DNA of 64,000 nucleotides from Actinophytocola sp044466355 (lineage in GTDB: Bacteria; Actinomycetota; Actinomycetes; Mycobacteriales; Pseudonocardiaceae): contig NZ_JBITMQ010000016.1 of assembly GCF_044466355.1 (NCBI RefSeq), forward strand, positions 1-64,000, read 5' to 3'. The first letter of the stretch is position 1; each line of letters begins with the position of its first letter. The translations under genes and the position numbers were made by a program. The notes below the pieces were generated by a model that saw nothing but the letters and a program-made list of their open reading frames with translations, was not told the origin of the DNA and did no database searches. Shown here in pieces: positions 33,090-41,900 of the stretch.

Positions 33090-34241
33090 GTGGCGACGTC
33101 GTTCGTGTTGCGTGTTCCCGGTGAGGTGCTGTTCGGGCCCGGTGTGGCGGCGGAGCGGTTGCCCGACCTGGTGGCGGCGCGCGGGCGGCGTTGCCTGGTG
33201 TTCGCGGGTGGGTCCGCGCGACGGTACGCCGGCCTGTTGTCCGGTCTTGGCGGCGAGGTCGACGTTCGCGGGGTCACCGGTGAGCCGACCGTCGACGTGG
33301 TGCGGTCGGAGTTGCGGCACGCGCGGGAGTTCGGCCCGGACATCGTGGTGGGGGTCGGTGGCGGCAGCGTCATCGACGTGGCCAAGGCGGTCGGCGCGTT
33401 GCTCGGGCAGGACGCGCCGCCCGAGACCTATCTCGAGGTGGTCGGTGAGGGGCGCGCGGTCGAGGCGCCCGGCGTGCCCGTGATCGCCGTCCCGACCACG
33501 GCGGGGGCCGGGTCCGAGGCCACCGCCAACGCCGTGCTCGCCGTGCCGTCGCACGGTGTGAAGGTCAGCGTCCGCGGCCCTGCGGTGCTGCCCGCGGTCG
33601 CGCTCGTGGACCCGGCGCTCACCCTGACGTGCCCTCCCGCGGTCACGGCGGCGAGCGGGCTCGACGCGCTGACCCAGTGCCTGGAACCACTCGTGTCCGT
33701 GTTCGCGAACCCGCTGTCGGACGGGTACGCACGGGAGGGCCTGCGCCGGGCGGGCCGCAGCCTGCGTCGGGCCCACGGTGCTGGCGAGGACCTCGCCGCC
33801 CGCTGCGACATGAGCCTCGCCGCCACCTTCGGCGGGATCGCGCTCGCCAACGCCAAACTCGGCGCCGTGCACGGCATCGCCGGGGTGCTGGGCGGTGTCC
33901 TCGCCGCCCCGCACGGTGCCATCTGCGCCCGCCTGCTCGGCCCGGTCGTCGCCCGGAACCTCACCGCCCTGCACGCGAGGCGGCCCGACAGCCCCGCCGT
34001 CGCCCGCTACGCGGAAGCCGCCGGTCTTGTTCTCGGCCGACCCGCCGAACCGGCCGACCTGGTCACCTGGATCGAGGAAACCGTCCGGCAACTGGAGGTT
34101 CCCCGCCTCACCGCCATGGGATGGACGCCGGAGAAGACCACCGAGGTCGTCGCCGCGGCACAACGCTCCAGCAGCATGCGCGGCAATCCGCTCCCGCTCA
34201 CCGACGCCGAGGTCACGACGGTCCTCGAACTCGCCGCCTGA
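33090..34241 (+). CDS. Iron-containing alcohol dehydrogenase
   Basis: The product has 383 residues. The dinucleotide site is VGVGGGSVIDVAKAV, followed by VPTTAGAGSEATANAV. Metal ligands of the family are found in SGLDALTQCLEP (Asp), AVHGIAG (His) and the later AAPHG (His). It would interconvert an aldehyde or ketone and an alcohol with NAD(P)H, for instance glycolaldehyde or a C3 unit produced by the aldolase. GTG 33090 is 2 bp after the aldolase stop, so it closes the operon. Confidence 0.9.
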   Translation: MATSFVLRVPGEVLFGPGVAAERLPDLVAARGRRCLVFAGGSARRYAGLLSGLGGEVDVRGVTGEPTVDVVRSELRHAREFGPDIVVGVGGGSVIDVAKAVGALLGQDAPPETYLEVVGEGRAVEAPGVPVIAVPTTAGAGSEATANAVLAVPSHGVKVSVRGPAVLPAVALVDPALTLTCPPAVTAASGLDALTQCLEPLVSVFANPLSDGYAREGLRRAGRSLRRAHGAGEDLAARCDMSLAATFGGIALANAKLGAVHGIAGVLGGVLAAPHGAICARLLGPVVARNLTALHARRPDSPAVARYAEAAGLVLGRPAEPADLVTWIEETVRQLEVPRLTAMGWTPEKTTEVVAAAQRSSSMRGNPLPLTDAEVTTVLELAA

Positions 34242-34249
34242 ACGCCTCA

Positions 34250-34268
34250 CTACTAGGCTGCATAGTAG
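34250..34268. promoter_or_regulatory. BlaI operator box (perfect dyad)
   Basis: CTACTAGGCTGCATAGTAG: perfect 6-bp arms around 7 bp. It lies 10 bp before the GTG of the lipoprotein-blaI-M56 operon, so it overlaps the promoter and implies autorepression by the BlaI protein encoded at 35526. BlaI/MecI repressors are known to bind TACTA-type dyads. Confidence 0.8.
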
Positions 34269-34278
34269 AGTCGTCGTC

Positions 34279-35499
34279 GTGAGTCGAACCGGTGCGGATG
34301 TTCGTGTCCTGGTCATCGCTTGTTCGCTGGCCGTGGCGGCGGGGGTGGCGGGGTGCGCCGTCCCTGGTGAGCCGGTGGAGGAGCCGGTCAGCTCGGTGGC
34401 GCCGGCGCGTCCCGCGCCCGAGGTGGCGGACGGGGCGCGGCCCGCGCTGGTCGGGGAGCCGCGGTGGCGCGCCCCGTTCGACGACATGCCGAACGCGGTG
34501 GCGGACGTGTTCGTCGGCGTGATCTACCCGAAGGACGACCAGTCGGCGTTGTCGATCGTCGGTGTGGACGGCACCGGTGTGACGCGGTGGTCGGTGGAGA
34601 CCGATCCCGCGTGCCTGTCGTTCGGCGTGAGCGAGGCGGCGGGGCGGGCGGTGGCCGTCGTGTTGTCCAACGACGGTGACGCGCGCGCGGGCAAGCTCGC
34701 GACGACCGTGGCCGCGAGCGCCTACGACGTGCACACCGGGAAACGCGTGTGGGGACCGGTGACGGTGCCCGGTCCGGTGCAGGGTCCGGGGCTGATCTTC
34801 TGGCAGAACTCACCGTCGGTGGTGGGGGCGGACGCCGAGACGGGCAAGCTGATGCTCGCGGCGGCTACCGGCGAACCGGTGCCCGGCCCCGCCGGTTCGG
34901 AGCCGGTGTACGAGCACGACGGCGTCGGCCTGTTCTCCCGCGACGGCGAGCTGACCGCGGTGGACACGTCCACCGGCGCGACCCTGTGGCGGTCGCCGGA
35001 CCTCGCGGGCGGGCGTGCCGAGCCGGCCGACGCGCCGCGTGCCTCGGACCGGGACGTGATCGCCGTCCGGTGGGAGCGCCAGGACGGTACCGTCGAGACG
35101 GTGCTGCACGACCTGCGGTCGGGCCGGGCCATCACGACGGCCGGTGCCGGTGGTGACGACCTGCGGACCACCGTCCTCCCGGACGCCGGCGCGGTCGTCG
35201 TCGCCGACCCGGCCGGTGCGCGTGCGGTGGACCGCGCGACGGGTGAGGTCCGGTGGGAGCGCGCGGACGGCGCAGCGCTGGACCTGACGGTCGTGGACGG
35301 GGACGTCGTCTACGGCAGCGCGGACGGCCGGTCGGTGGCGGTCGACATCAGGACGGGGAAGACGGTCGCGACGGGTTCGTGGCCGGTGCCGTGGGCGCGG
35401 GCCGAGGGCGGGGTACTGCTCGCCCCGGTGCAGGGCGGCGGTGACGGCGCCAGGGTGGCGGGTTCCGGGCAGGCCGTCGTGGCCTACCGGCGGGCGTGA
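34279..35499 (+). CDS. Lipoprotein with PQQ-type beta-propeller
   Basis: The product has 406 residues. A lipobox around VAGCAV (about Cys25) tethers it outside the membrane. The rest consists of repeated blades with wording such as AYDVHTGKRVWGPV, AVDTSTGATLWRSP and AVDRATGEVRWERA, the Trp-docking pattern of PQQ-like propellers. GTG 34279 lies so close to the operator that the transcript is probably leaderless or nearly so. As first gene of the BlaI operon it may be the sensor or effector on the cell surface. The ligand is unknown. Confidence 0.85.
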   Translation: MSRTGADVRVLVIACSLAVAAGVAGCAVPGEPVEEPVSSVAPARPAPEVADGARPALVGEPRWRAPFDDMPNAVADVFVGVIYPKDDQSALSIVGVDGTGVTRWSVETDPACLSFGVSEAAGRAVAVVLSNDGDARAGKLATTVAASAYDVHTGKRVWGPVTVPGPVQGPGLIFWQNSPSVVGADAETGKLMLAAATGEPVPGPAGSEPVYEHDGVGLFSRDGELTAVDTSTGATLWRSPDLAGGRAEPADAPRASDRDVIAVRWERQDGTVETVLHDLRSGRAITTAGAGGDDLRTTVLPDAGAVVVADPAGARAVDRATGEVRWERADGAALDLTVVDGDVVYGSADGRSVAVDIRTGKTVATGSWPVPWARAEGGVLLAPVQGGGDGARVAGSGQAVVAYRRA

Positions 35500-35525
35500 A
35501 CGGACGGGACCGGGAGGTGACCGGG

Positions 35526-35894
35526 GTGCGCGGGCTGGGTGAGCTCGAGTCGGCGGTGATGGACGTGGTGTGGGAGGCGCACGCCCCCATGCTGGTGCGA
35601 GACGTGCTGGAGGCCCTCGCGCCGGACCGGCCGCTGGCATACACGACGGTGCTGACCGTGCTGGACAAGCTGCACGGCAAGGGCTGGGTGCGCCGGGAGC
35701 AGGTCGGCCGGGCGTTCGCGTACACCCCCGTCGCGTCGCGGGAGGAGGTCGGGGCCCGGCTCTTGCGCGAGGTCCTCGAGTCGAGCGGCGACGTCGAGCG
35801 GGTGCTGCTGCACTTCGCCCGCTCGAGTTCGCCGGAGGAGGCACGCATCCTGCGCCGTGCCCTCGGCGCCGAGAACGTGGCGGAGGAGCCGTGA
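35526..35894 (+). CDS. blaI: BlaI/MecI/CopY-family repressor
   Basis: The product has 122 residues. It starts at GTG 35526 (MRGLGELESAVMDVVW), preceded by GGAGGTGA; an upstream in-frame GTG at 35496 overlaps the lipoprotein stop. The winged helix covers about 5-75 (TTVLTVLDKLHGKGWVRRE), and the helical dimerisation/cleavage region follows. The family includes beta-lactamase repressors cleaved by BlaR1 and the copper sensor CopY. The C-terminus lacks CopY's CxCxxxxCxC zinc motif, so direct copper binding by that route is not expected. Four candidate boxes for it are present in the window. Confidence 0.92.
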   Translation: MRGLGELESAVMDVVWEAHAPMLVRDVLEALAPDRPLAYTTVLTVLDKLHGKGWVRREQVGRAFAYTPVASREEVGARLLREVLESSGDVERVLLHFARSSSPEEARILRRALGAENVAEEP

Positions 35895-36739
35895 CGCTGG
35901 CGATCGGGCTCGTCCTCGCCGCGACCGTGATCGGCGTGCTCGGACCCTGGTACCTGGCCGCCATGGTCAGGCCTGCCGTGCGGCCCGGGCTCGCGCTCGT
36001 GGCGTGGGCCAGCTCCGCGGTCCTGTTCGTCGGCGCGATGCTCGTGGCGAGCCTGTTGCTGGCGTTGCCGAAGGGCAGCGGCCTGGACGGGTTCATCGGC
36101 ATGGCGGGCAGCTGCGTGAACATCGTGCGGCAGGACGGCGACGTCGTCTGGGCGCACGTTGTCCGGCTCGGCGTCGCCGCCGTGCTGTTCAGCCTCGTGA
36201 TGCGGGTCGCGGTGGTGGCCGTCGGCGCCGTACGCAGGCAGCGGCGGTGGCGGCGCGACCACGTGTCCCTGCTCGGCGCGCTCGCCCGCCCCGACCGCGG
36301 GGTGTTCTGGCTGGACGCGCCGCTGCCGGTGGCCTACAGCGTGGGCGGACGTCGTGGCTGGGTGGTCGCGACGAGCGCGGTCGACGGGCTGGGGCCCCGC
36401 AGGCGGGCGGCCATCCTGTCGCACGAGGAGGCGCACCTGCGTGGCCGCCACCACCTGCTGGTGCTGGGCGCGGAGGTCCTCGCCTCGGCGCTGCCGTTCG
36501 TGCCGCTGTGCAGGCGGGCGCCCGCGGCGGTGCGGGTGCTCGCCGAGCTCGCGGCCGACGTCGGCGCGGCGCGGCGCCACGGCACGGGTGCGGTGCGGTC
36601 CGCGCGGCCCTGTGGTGCGGGGCCGGGCTGGTCTCGGGTCAGCACGGTGGCGGTGGTGCTCATGTCGGCGGTGCCCGCGGCGTTCGCGACGGCCTCCGCG
36701 GCGGTGCTGCTCCTGCTCTGGTGCCTCACCCGGGTGTGA
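35891..36739 (+). CDS. M56-family membrane metallopeptidase (BlaR1-like, no sensor domain)
   Basis: The product has 282 residues and four or five membrane segments. The zinc motif is HEEAH (H178-H182). It matches the protease half of BlaR1 but has no C-terminal penicillin-binding domain, as in mycobacterial Rv1845c-type proteins. It should cleave the BlaI repressor when triggered. With no own sensor domain, the signal may come from the lipoprotein or the membrane redox proteins next door. It overlaps blaI by 4 bp and the opposing gene by 14 bp. Confidence 0.9.
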   Translation: MTLAIGLVLAATVIGVLGPWYLAAMVRPAVRPGLALVAWASSAVLFVGAMLVASLLLALPKGSGLDGFIGMAGSCVNIVRQDGDVVWAHVVRLGVAAVLFSLVMRVAVVAVGAVRRQRRWRRDHVSLLGALARPDRGVFWLDAPLPVAYSVGGRRGWVVATSAVDGLGPRRRAAILSHEEAHLRGRHHLLVLGAEVLASALPFVPLCRRAPAAVRVLAELAADVGAARRHGTGAVRSARPCGAGPGWSRVSTVAVVLMSAVPAAFATASAAVLLLLWCLTRV

Positions 36740-37151
36740 CGCATTCCTCGCCGACACACCCGCGCAGCCGCCAGCGCACGCCGACGGCGAGCGCGAGCAG
36801 CGCCAGTGAGACCAGGGCCAGCACCGGCTGCACCGGCGCCCACAGCCCGAGCGCACCGGAGGTGCCGATGGCCGCGAGCACGATCTTGTTGCACACCGGG
36901 CAGCCGACGGCGAACACCGCCAGCAGCACCCCGGACGCGACCCGGCCCTCGGCCCGCCGCGGTGCCTGGATGGCGAACCACGCGGTGGTGAGGAGCACGG
37001 TCGCGGCCAGCACGGGGTACTCCCACCAGCGCACGGGGATCTCCCGGCCGAACCAGGGGTTGGCGACGATGTCCGTCGGCACGCCGACGACCAGCAGGGT
37101 GAGCAGCCCCAGCGCGGCCGCTCTGGCGTATCGGTAGTTCCGTGACCTCAC
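36726..37151 (-). CDS. Four-helix membrane protein with CPxC motif
   Basis: The product has 141 residues and about four membrane segments. GCPVCNK (C84, C87) sits at the edge of a helix, a layout seen in small thiol-redox membrane proteins. Two more Cys lie near the C-terminus (GCVGEEC). It is the third gene of the dsbA-ccdA operon and overlaps ccdA by 4 bp. A role in electron or disulfide transfer, or in binding a metal, is inferred from context. Confidence 0.8.
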   Translation of the reverse strand: MRSRNYRYARAAALGLLTLLVVGVPTDIVANPWFGREIPVRWWEYPVLAATVLLTTAWFAIQAPRRAEGRVASGVLLAVFAVGCPVCNKIVLAAIGTSGALGLWAPVQPVLALVSLALLALAVGVRWRLRGCVGEECVTPG

Positions 37152-38002
37152 CGTGGCTCCCCCTCACGCGACTCGACCCGCTCCGCGTGCCGCCTGCGCA
37201 CCAGCCTGAGTACGAGCAGGCCGATCGCGGCCAGCACGGCGACGAGGAGAACGGCGGCGTCGGACACGGCCCTGGCCGCTCGTCCGAGCCACAGCTGCAG
37301 GTCGTACTGTTCGTCGACACCGACGAACCCACCCAGGTTCGCGGTGCCCTCGGTCAGCAGGAACAGCAGTCCGATCGCGACGAACAACGCGCCGGAGACC
37401 AGCGACGTGGTGTGGGTGCGCACCGGCCCCCACCGCAGCTCGCGGCCGCGCAGCCACCGCCGTCGCCCGAGCCCGAACCGTTCCCACACCACGGCGAGCA
37501 CGAACAGCGGCGCCGCCATTCCCAGCGCGTAGACACCCATCAGGAGCCCACCGTAGAACGGGTCACCGCCGACCGCGGACACGGTCAGCACGCTGCCCAG
37601 CAGGGGGCCCGCGCAGAACCCCGCGAGGCCGTACACCGCACCGAGCGCGACGACCGACGCGAACGAGGACACCCGGATGCGCGCGGTGGCCCGTTGGGCG
37701 GTGGCGACGCCGAAGCCCAGGCCGAGCATCGTGGCGACACCGAGCGCCACGACCACCAGCCCACCGATCGTGGTGGCGATGCCGCGGTAGCGGGTCAGCA
37801 ACGCGCCGAGCGCACCCACTCCCGCGCCGAGCGGCACGAGGACCGCGGCGAGCCCGAGGTAGAACGCGAGGGTGCGGGCGACCAGCGCACCCAGCCGGTC
37901 GAAGGCGTAGGCGAAGAACGAGGGCAGCAGCAACGCCGAGCACGGGCTCACCAGGGCGAGCAGTCCGCCGAGGAACGCGCCGAGCAACCCGACCCCGGTC
38001 AT
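37148..38002 (-). CDS. ccdA: CcdA-like thiol:disulfide electron carrier
   Basis: The product has 284 residues and about six membrane segments. The paired transport cysteines are C21 (SPCSALLLP) and C130 (GFCAGPLLG), the arrangement of CcdA/DsbD-beta. It passes electrons from cytoplasmic thioredoxin to outside partners such as the adjacent DsbA-like protein. It overlaps both neighbours by 4 bp. Confidence 0.92.
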   Translation of the reverse strand: MTGVGLLGAFLGGLLALVSPCSALLLPSFFAYAFDRLGALVARTLAFYLGLAAVLVPLGAGVGALGALLTRYRGIATTIGGLVVVALGVATMLGLGFGVATAQRATARIRVSSFASVVALGAVYGLAGFCAGPLLGSVLTVSAVGGDPFYGGLLMGVYALGMAAPLFVLAVVWERFGLGRRRWLRGRELRWGPVRTHTTSLVSGALFVAIGLLFLLTEGTANLGGFVGVDEQYDLQLWLGRAARAVSDAAVLLVAVLAAIGLLVLRLVRRRHAERVESREGEPR

Positions 38003-38721
38003 GACCGGGCCGCGGCGGCGTCGATCACGCGCGTGAACTCCTCGAGCGGCTGTGCGCCGAGTACCGGGACGCCGTTGATCACGAACGCCGGCGTGCTCGA
38101 CACGCCGATCGACTGCCCCTCGACGAGGTCGGCCCCGATCGCGGCGTCGTGGGTGCCGTCGCGCAGCTCCGCGGTGAACCGGGCGATGTCCGGGACACCG
38201 GCCTGCTTGGCGAAGTCGATCAGCGTTCGCTCGGTCATCTCGGGGTGCCCGCGCGGGGGCGCCGCCGCGGCGACCGCGTGGTTGAACTCCCAGAACCGTC
38301 CCTGCGCGCCCGCCGCGCGGCCCGCTCGCGCCGCGGCCACGGACTGGTCCCCGAAGATCGGGAAGTCGCGCCACTCGATCCGCAGGACACCGTCGTGGAC
38401 GTAACGGTCGACCAGCAGCGGCTCGGTGTCGCGGGTGTACTTCGCGCAGAACGGGCAGCGGAAGTCCGAGTACATCACGAGCGTGACCGGCGCGTCCGTG
38501 GCGCCGAGCGCCAGCGGATCCCCGTCATCGCGGCGGGCAAGGCGATCCAGCGGCCCGGGCGCCTCGGACGACTCGGCCGTGTGCCCCGCGTCACGCGTGC
38601 CACCGGACGCGGTCGCGGCGTCCCCCTTGGCCGCCACCAGGTACACGACCAGACCGACCGCGACGACGGCCAGCACGACGATCACCCAGACCTCGCCACG
38701 CGCACCGGTTCTGCTCCCCAT
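37999..38721 (-). CDS. Membrane-anchored DsbA-like thioredoxin
   Basis: The product has 240 residues. One membrane segment (about 11-30) anchors a DsbA-type thioredoxin domain outside the cell, with CPFC at C89-C92 and the cis-Pro segment STPAFVING. It should oxidise or isomerise disulfides in exported proteins. ATG 38721 is set by AGGAGGT 4 bp upstream; the frame's earlier start at 38748 abuts the operator. A perfect BlaI box lies 28 bp upstream, so this redox operon is probably under the BlaI repressor encoded 3 kb away. Confidence 0.92.
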   Translation of the reverse strand: MGSRTGARGEVWVIVVLAVVAVGLVVYLVAAKGDAATASGGTRDAGHTAESSEAPGPLDRLARRDDGDPLALGATDAPVTLVMYSDFRCPFCAKYTRDTEPLLVDRYVHDGVLRIEWRDFPIFGDQSVAAARAGRAAGAQGRFWEFNHAVAAAAPPRGHPEMTERTLIDFAKQAGVPDIARFTAELRDGTHDAAIGADLVEGQSIGVSSTPAFVINGVPVLGAQPLEEFTRVIDAAAARS

Positions 38722-38748
38722 GGCACCTCCTGCCCCGTCCGACATCAT

Positions 38749-38767
38749 CTACTATGCACCATAGTAG
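38749..38767. promoter_or_regulatory. BlaI operator box (perfect dyad)
   Basis: CTACTATGCACCATAGTAG has the same arms and spacing as the box at 34250-34268; only the central 7 bp differ. It precedes the minus-strand dsbA-ccdA-CPxC operon. Confidence 0.8.
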
Positions 38768-38790
38768 ACACACGGCCGAACAGACCCACA

Positions 38791-38810
38791 ACCCCGCGAG
38801 TCGCGCTCTC
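38791..38810 (+). repeat. Single copy of a 20-bp dispersed repeat
   Basis: ACCCCGCGAGTCGCGCTCTC is 19/20 identical to the left arm of the stem-loop at 38894-38938. It probably belongs to a family of REP-like elements common in these genomes; that genome-wide claim is from memory and not visible here. Confidence 0.6.
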
Positions 38811-38893
38811 GGACACACCGAGTTGTACGTTTCGTGCAGGCGGATGATCTCGCGGACCACCGGCGGGGGAGGCCCGGGTGCGCGCACGTGACA

Positions 38894-38938
38894 CACCCCG
38901 CGAGTCCCGCTCTCGTGCAGAGCGGGACTCGCGGGGTG
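38894..38938 (-). terminator. Perfect 20-bp stem-loop built from the dispersed repeat
   Basis: The left arm (38894-38913, CACCCCGCGAGTCCCGCTCT) and right arm (38919-38938) are fully complementary around the loop CGTGC. It begins 11 bp after the stop codon of the ALF-repeat gene on the minus strand, so it likely ends that operon, although no T-tract follows. Confidence 0.65.
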
Positions 38939-38949
38939 GTCAGGCCGGG

Positions 38950-41900
38950 TCAGTCGAAGAGGTTGTGGACCCAGCCGATGGCGTCCTCCACCCGGTGATC
39001 GGTCCACGATCCGATGTCTTCGTAGTAATGCTCCAGCGTGTGGCCCAAGGGGGCATCCGAGCCATCCCTTATGTACTTCCCGAGCTTGGTCATGCCGATC
39101 CCGGTGAAGACGGTGTTCACCATCGCCTTACCGAGGGCCGTGTGGAACTTCTTGCTCTCCCAGCCGTACGCGACGCCGGACGCCACCGCCGCACCGTATC
39201 CGGCGAGAATGGAGGTCACCTTGGCGGTGGTGCCGATCGCGGAGAGAACAGCGGACAGCGGCAGGGCTGGAGCGGTGAACAGTGCGCCGACACCGGCAAT
39301 GTTGGAGACCAGACCGGCCCAGTCGGCGAGCCCGTCGTAGTACTTCGCCATGAACGCGGCGGTTTCCTCGACGGTGAACGGCCACAAACCGAAAATCGAC
39401 GAGTCGCCGTGCGCGTCGGGATCGTCACTGTGGAGATCCGTTCCGGCGTCATCGTGTTCTTGGGCGTTCGTGACCGCCCCGTGCGTCACGACCGCGGTTT
39501 CGGCATCCGCGGCCTGGATGGCGATGATTCGTGCCTCGGTCGCCGCGGTCGCCGCCGCGGCGGCGTCCTGGCCGGCCTGGATCGCGGACGCGCGGGCGTT
39601 GTACGCCGAGACCTGGGCGTCGCGGGCGTACCCGACCGCCCGGCCCGCGGAGTCGAGCGCACGCAGCATCGAGTAGTTCGCCGACCGCCGCGCCCTGTTC
39701 GCTACGGCCGCTGCCTGCGCCGCCTGGTCGGCGGAGCGCTCGGCGTCCGCGGCGGACTGCTCGGCGGCGGTGGCGTTGTTCGCGGCTTCGGTGGCCGACC
39801 GCTCGGCGTCCGCCGCGTACCCGGCCGCCTTGTTCGCCCAGGTGACCGCTTCGTCGGCGGCTTGCCTGGCCTCCGCCGCGGCCTTGGAGGCAAGGGCCGC
39901 GTTCTCCAGCGCCTTCGAGGCGACGCGGGCCGCGTGTGCGATGGCGGCCCGGATCGCGGCGATGTGGGCCGCACGGTCCTGGTCGAGCTGAGCGGTGTCG
40001 AACTGGGTGCCGGCGACGAACCCGCGTCGCATGGTGGTGGTGCCCGCGAGCGCGATCTGCGCCGCCGCCTTCGTGTACGGGCCGCCCTCGTTGAGCAGCC
40101 GATACGCCTCGACCTGGTCGTCCTCCGCCGACGCGTCAACGATGGACACCTTGAGGAAGTGGTGCAACGCCGCGGCCGATCCGTCGTCCAGCGCTGCCTG
40201 CGCCGCTGCGCGCACCGCCGGCCCGGGACCGCCCGCGAGGATGTCGAAGATCAGCACCCGGTTGTCCTCCGCCGCGGCGTTGACGGCGCCGGTCGTGAGG
40301 AATTCGGTGACCGCGGCGGGATCGTCGTTGTCCAGTGCCTGGGCGGCGGCGGTGGCGACGGCGACTGTCGACACGGTGGCGACGGCGGCGACGGATTCGT
40401 TGTCGTCCTGGCGCTGTGACAGCAACCGGTCGGTGCGCAGCCATGCCAGTACGTCCTCATCACCGCCGGCGACCGCGAATTCGGCCGCCGATCTCGTCCA
40501 GCTCCTGGTGACACCGGTCGTGATCAGTTTGACCGCGGCCTGGCGCCCCAACGTGACCGCCTGGCCGGTGTCGCCGTCGCGCAACGCGGTCTCGGCATCC
40601 GCGATCAAGGTGCGGATCGCTTCGTCGGTCAGCGCGTTCTGCGTTTGCTGCCGGGCGAGCGAGGCGCGCCCGTCCGCCTCGGCCCGCGCGTCCCGCTGTG
40701 CGAGTTCGACTCCGAGTTCGATCTCCTCGGTCAGTGAAGCGGCTTCGGCGTCCCTGGCCGCCTGTTCCACGGTCCGTGCCTGGTTGACCGTGTCCATCGC
40801 GAGGTTGGCGGCCGTGACGGCCTTCTGGGCTGCCGCCGTGGAACGGTTGGCGTAGTCGATCGCCTCGCCGGCGTGGTCCGCGGCCTCCTCGGCGGCAGCC
40901 GCGGCGGCGTCCGCGTGGTCGGCCGCGCTGTTCGCGGCATCGCGTGCGGCAGCGGCCGCCGACGAGGCCTGGTTGGCGAAGGACCGTGCGGCGGCCGCGG
41001 CACGGTTGGCGCGCGCCGCCGCGGCGTTGGCCACGGCCGCTGCCTGACGGGCCTCCTCGGCCTCGGCCTGGGCCACTCCGGCAGCGGCAGCGGCGTCGGC
41101 CGACGCGGTCGCAGCCGATGCCGCGTCGGTGGCGGCGGCCGCGGCCGCGCTACCCGCCACGACCGCGCCCCAGCTGGCGACCCGTGCCCACTCGGCGGCC
41201 CGCGCGGCATCACGCGCCTTCCCTGCCGCGTTGCGGGCGGTCTCGGCGGCGTTGCGTGCGGCGGCCGCCGTGCTCGCGTTCTTGGACGCGGAGATGGCCG
41301 CGTTGTATGCGCTGGCGGCCGCACGGCCCGCCGCGGCCGTGGCGTGCGCGGCGGCCTGGGCGGCGTACGCGGCTCGGCGCGCGGCCGCCTGCGCGGTGCG
41401 GGACGCGCTGATCGCGGTGGTCGCGCAGGCGGCCGCGTTCCGCGCGGCGCGGGCGGCGGCGTTGGCCGCCCTCGCCGAGCGGCGCACGTCGTTCTGCGCT
41501 GCGCGGGCCTCGTCCAGTGCGGCGAGCGCGGCCTGTTTCGCTTTGACCGCCGCCTCCTTCGCGGCGTTGGACAGGGCGACGGCCTGATCGGTGCACTGCT
41601 GGGCGATCCGGCCTTCCCGCTCGACGATTCCGACCAGCTGCTCGATGGTGGCGGACTCCTCGTCGCGGGCGCGCGCGATGTACTGGCCGGTGCGCAGGAA
41701 CCAGCCGATCGCCCCCGGGGTACCGGCGTCGAGGGCCCGCTCGGCGTACAGCTTCACCTGCGGTGACGCGGTGGCGAGCATGCCGAAGACGAGGACCCGG
41801 GCGTCCTCGTGGTGGGCCGGGTACTGGCCCTCGTCGATGAACTCGGTGAACGCGGCGAGGGTGTTGGTGTTCAGTGCGTCGTCGGCGGCCCGCTGCACCG

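Noticed and set aside
35526..35894. BlaI homologue as a direct copper sensor of the CopY type
   Set aside because: CopY's C-terminal CxCxxxxCxC cluster is absent, so copper binding by that route is not supported, although the regulon includes an HMA gene.
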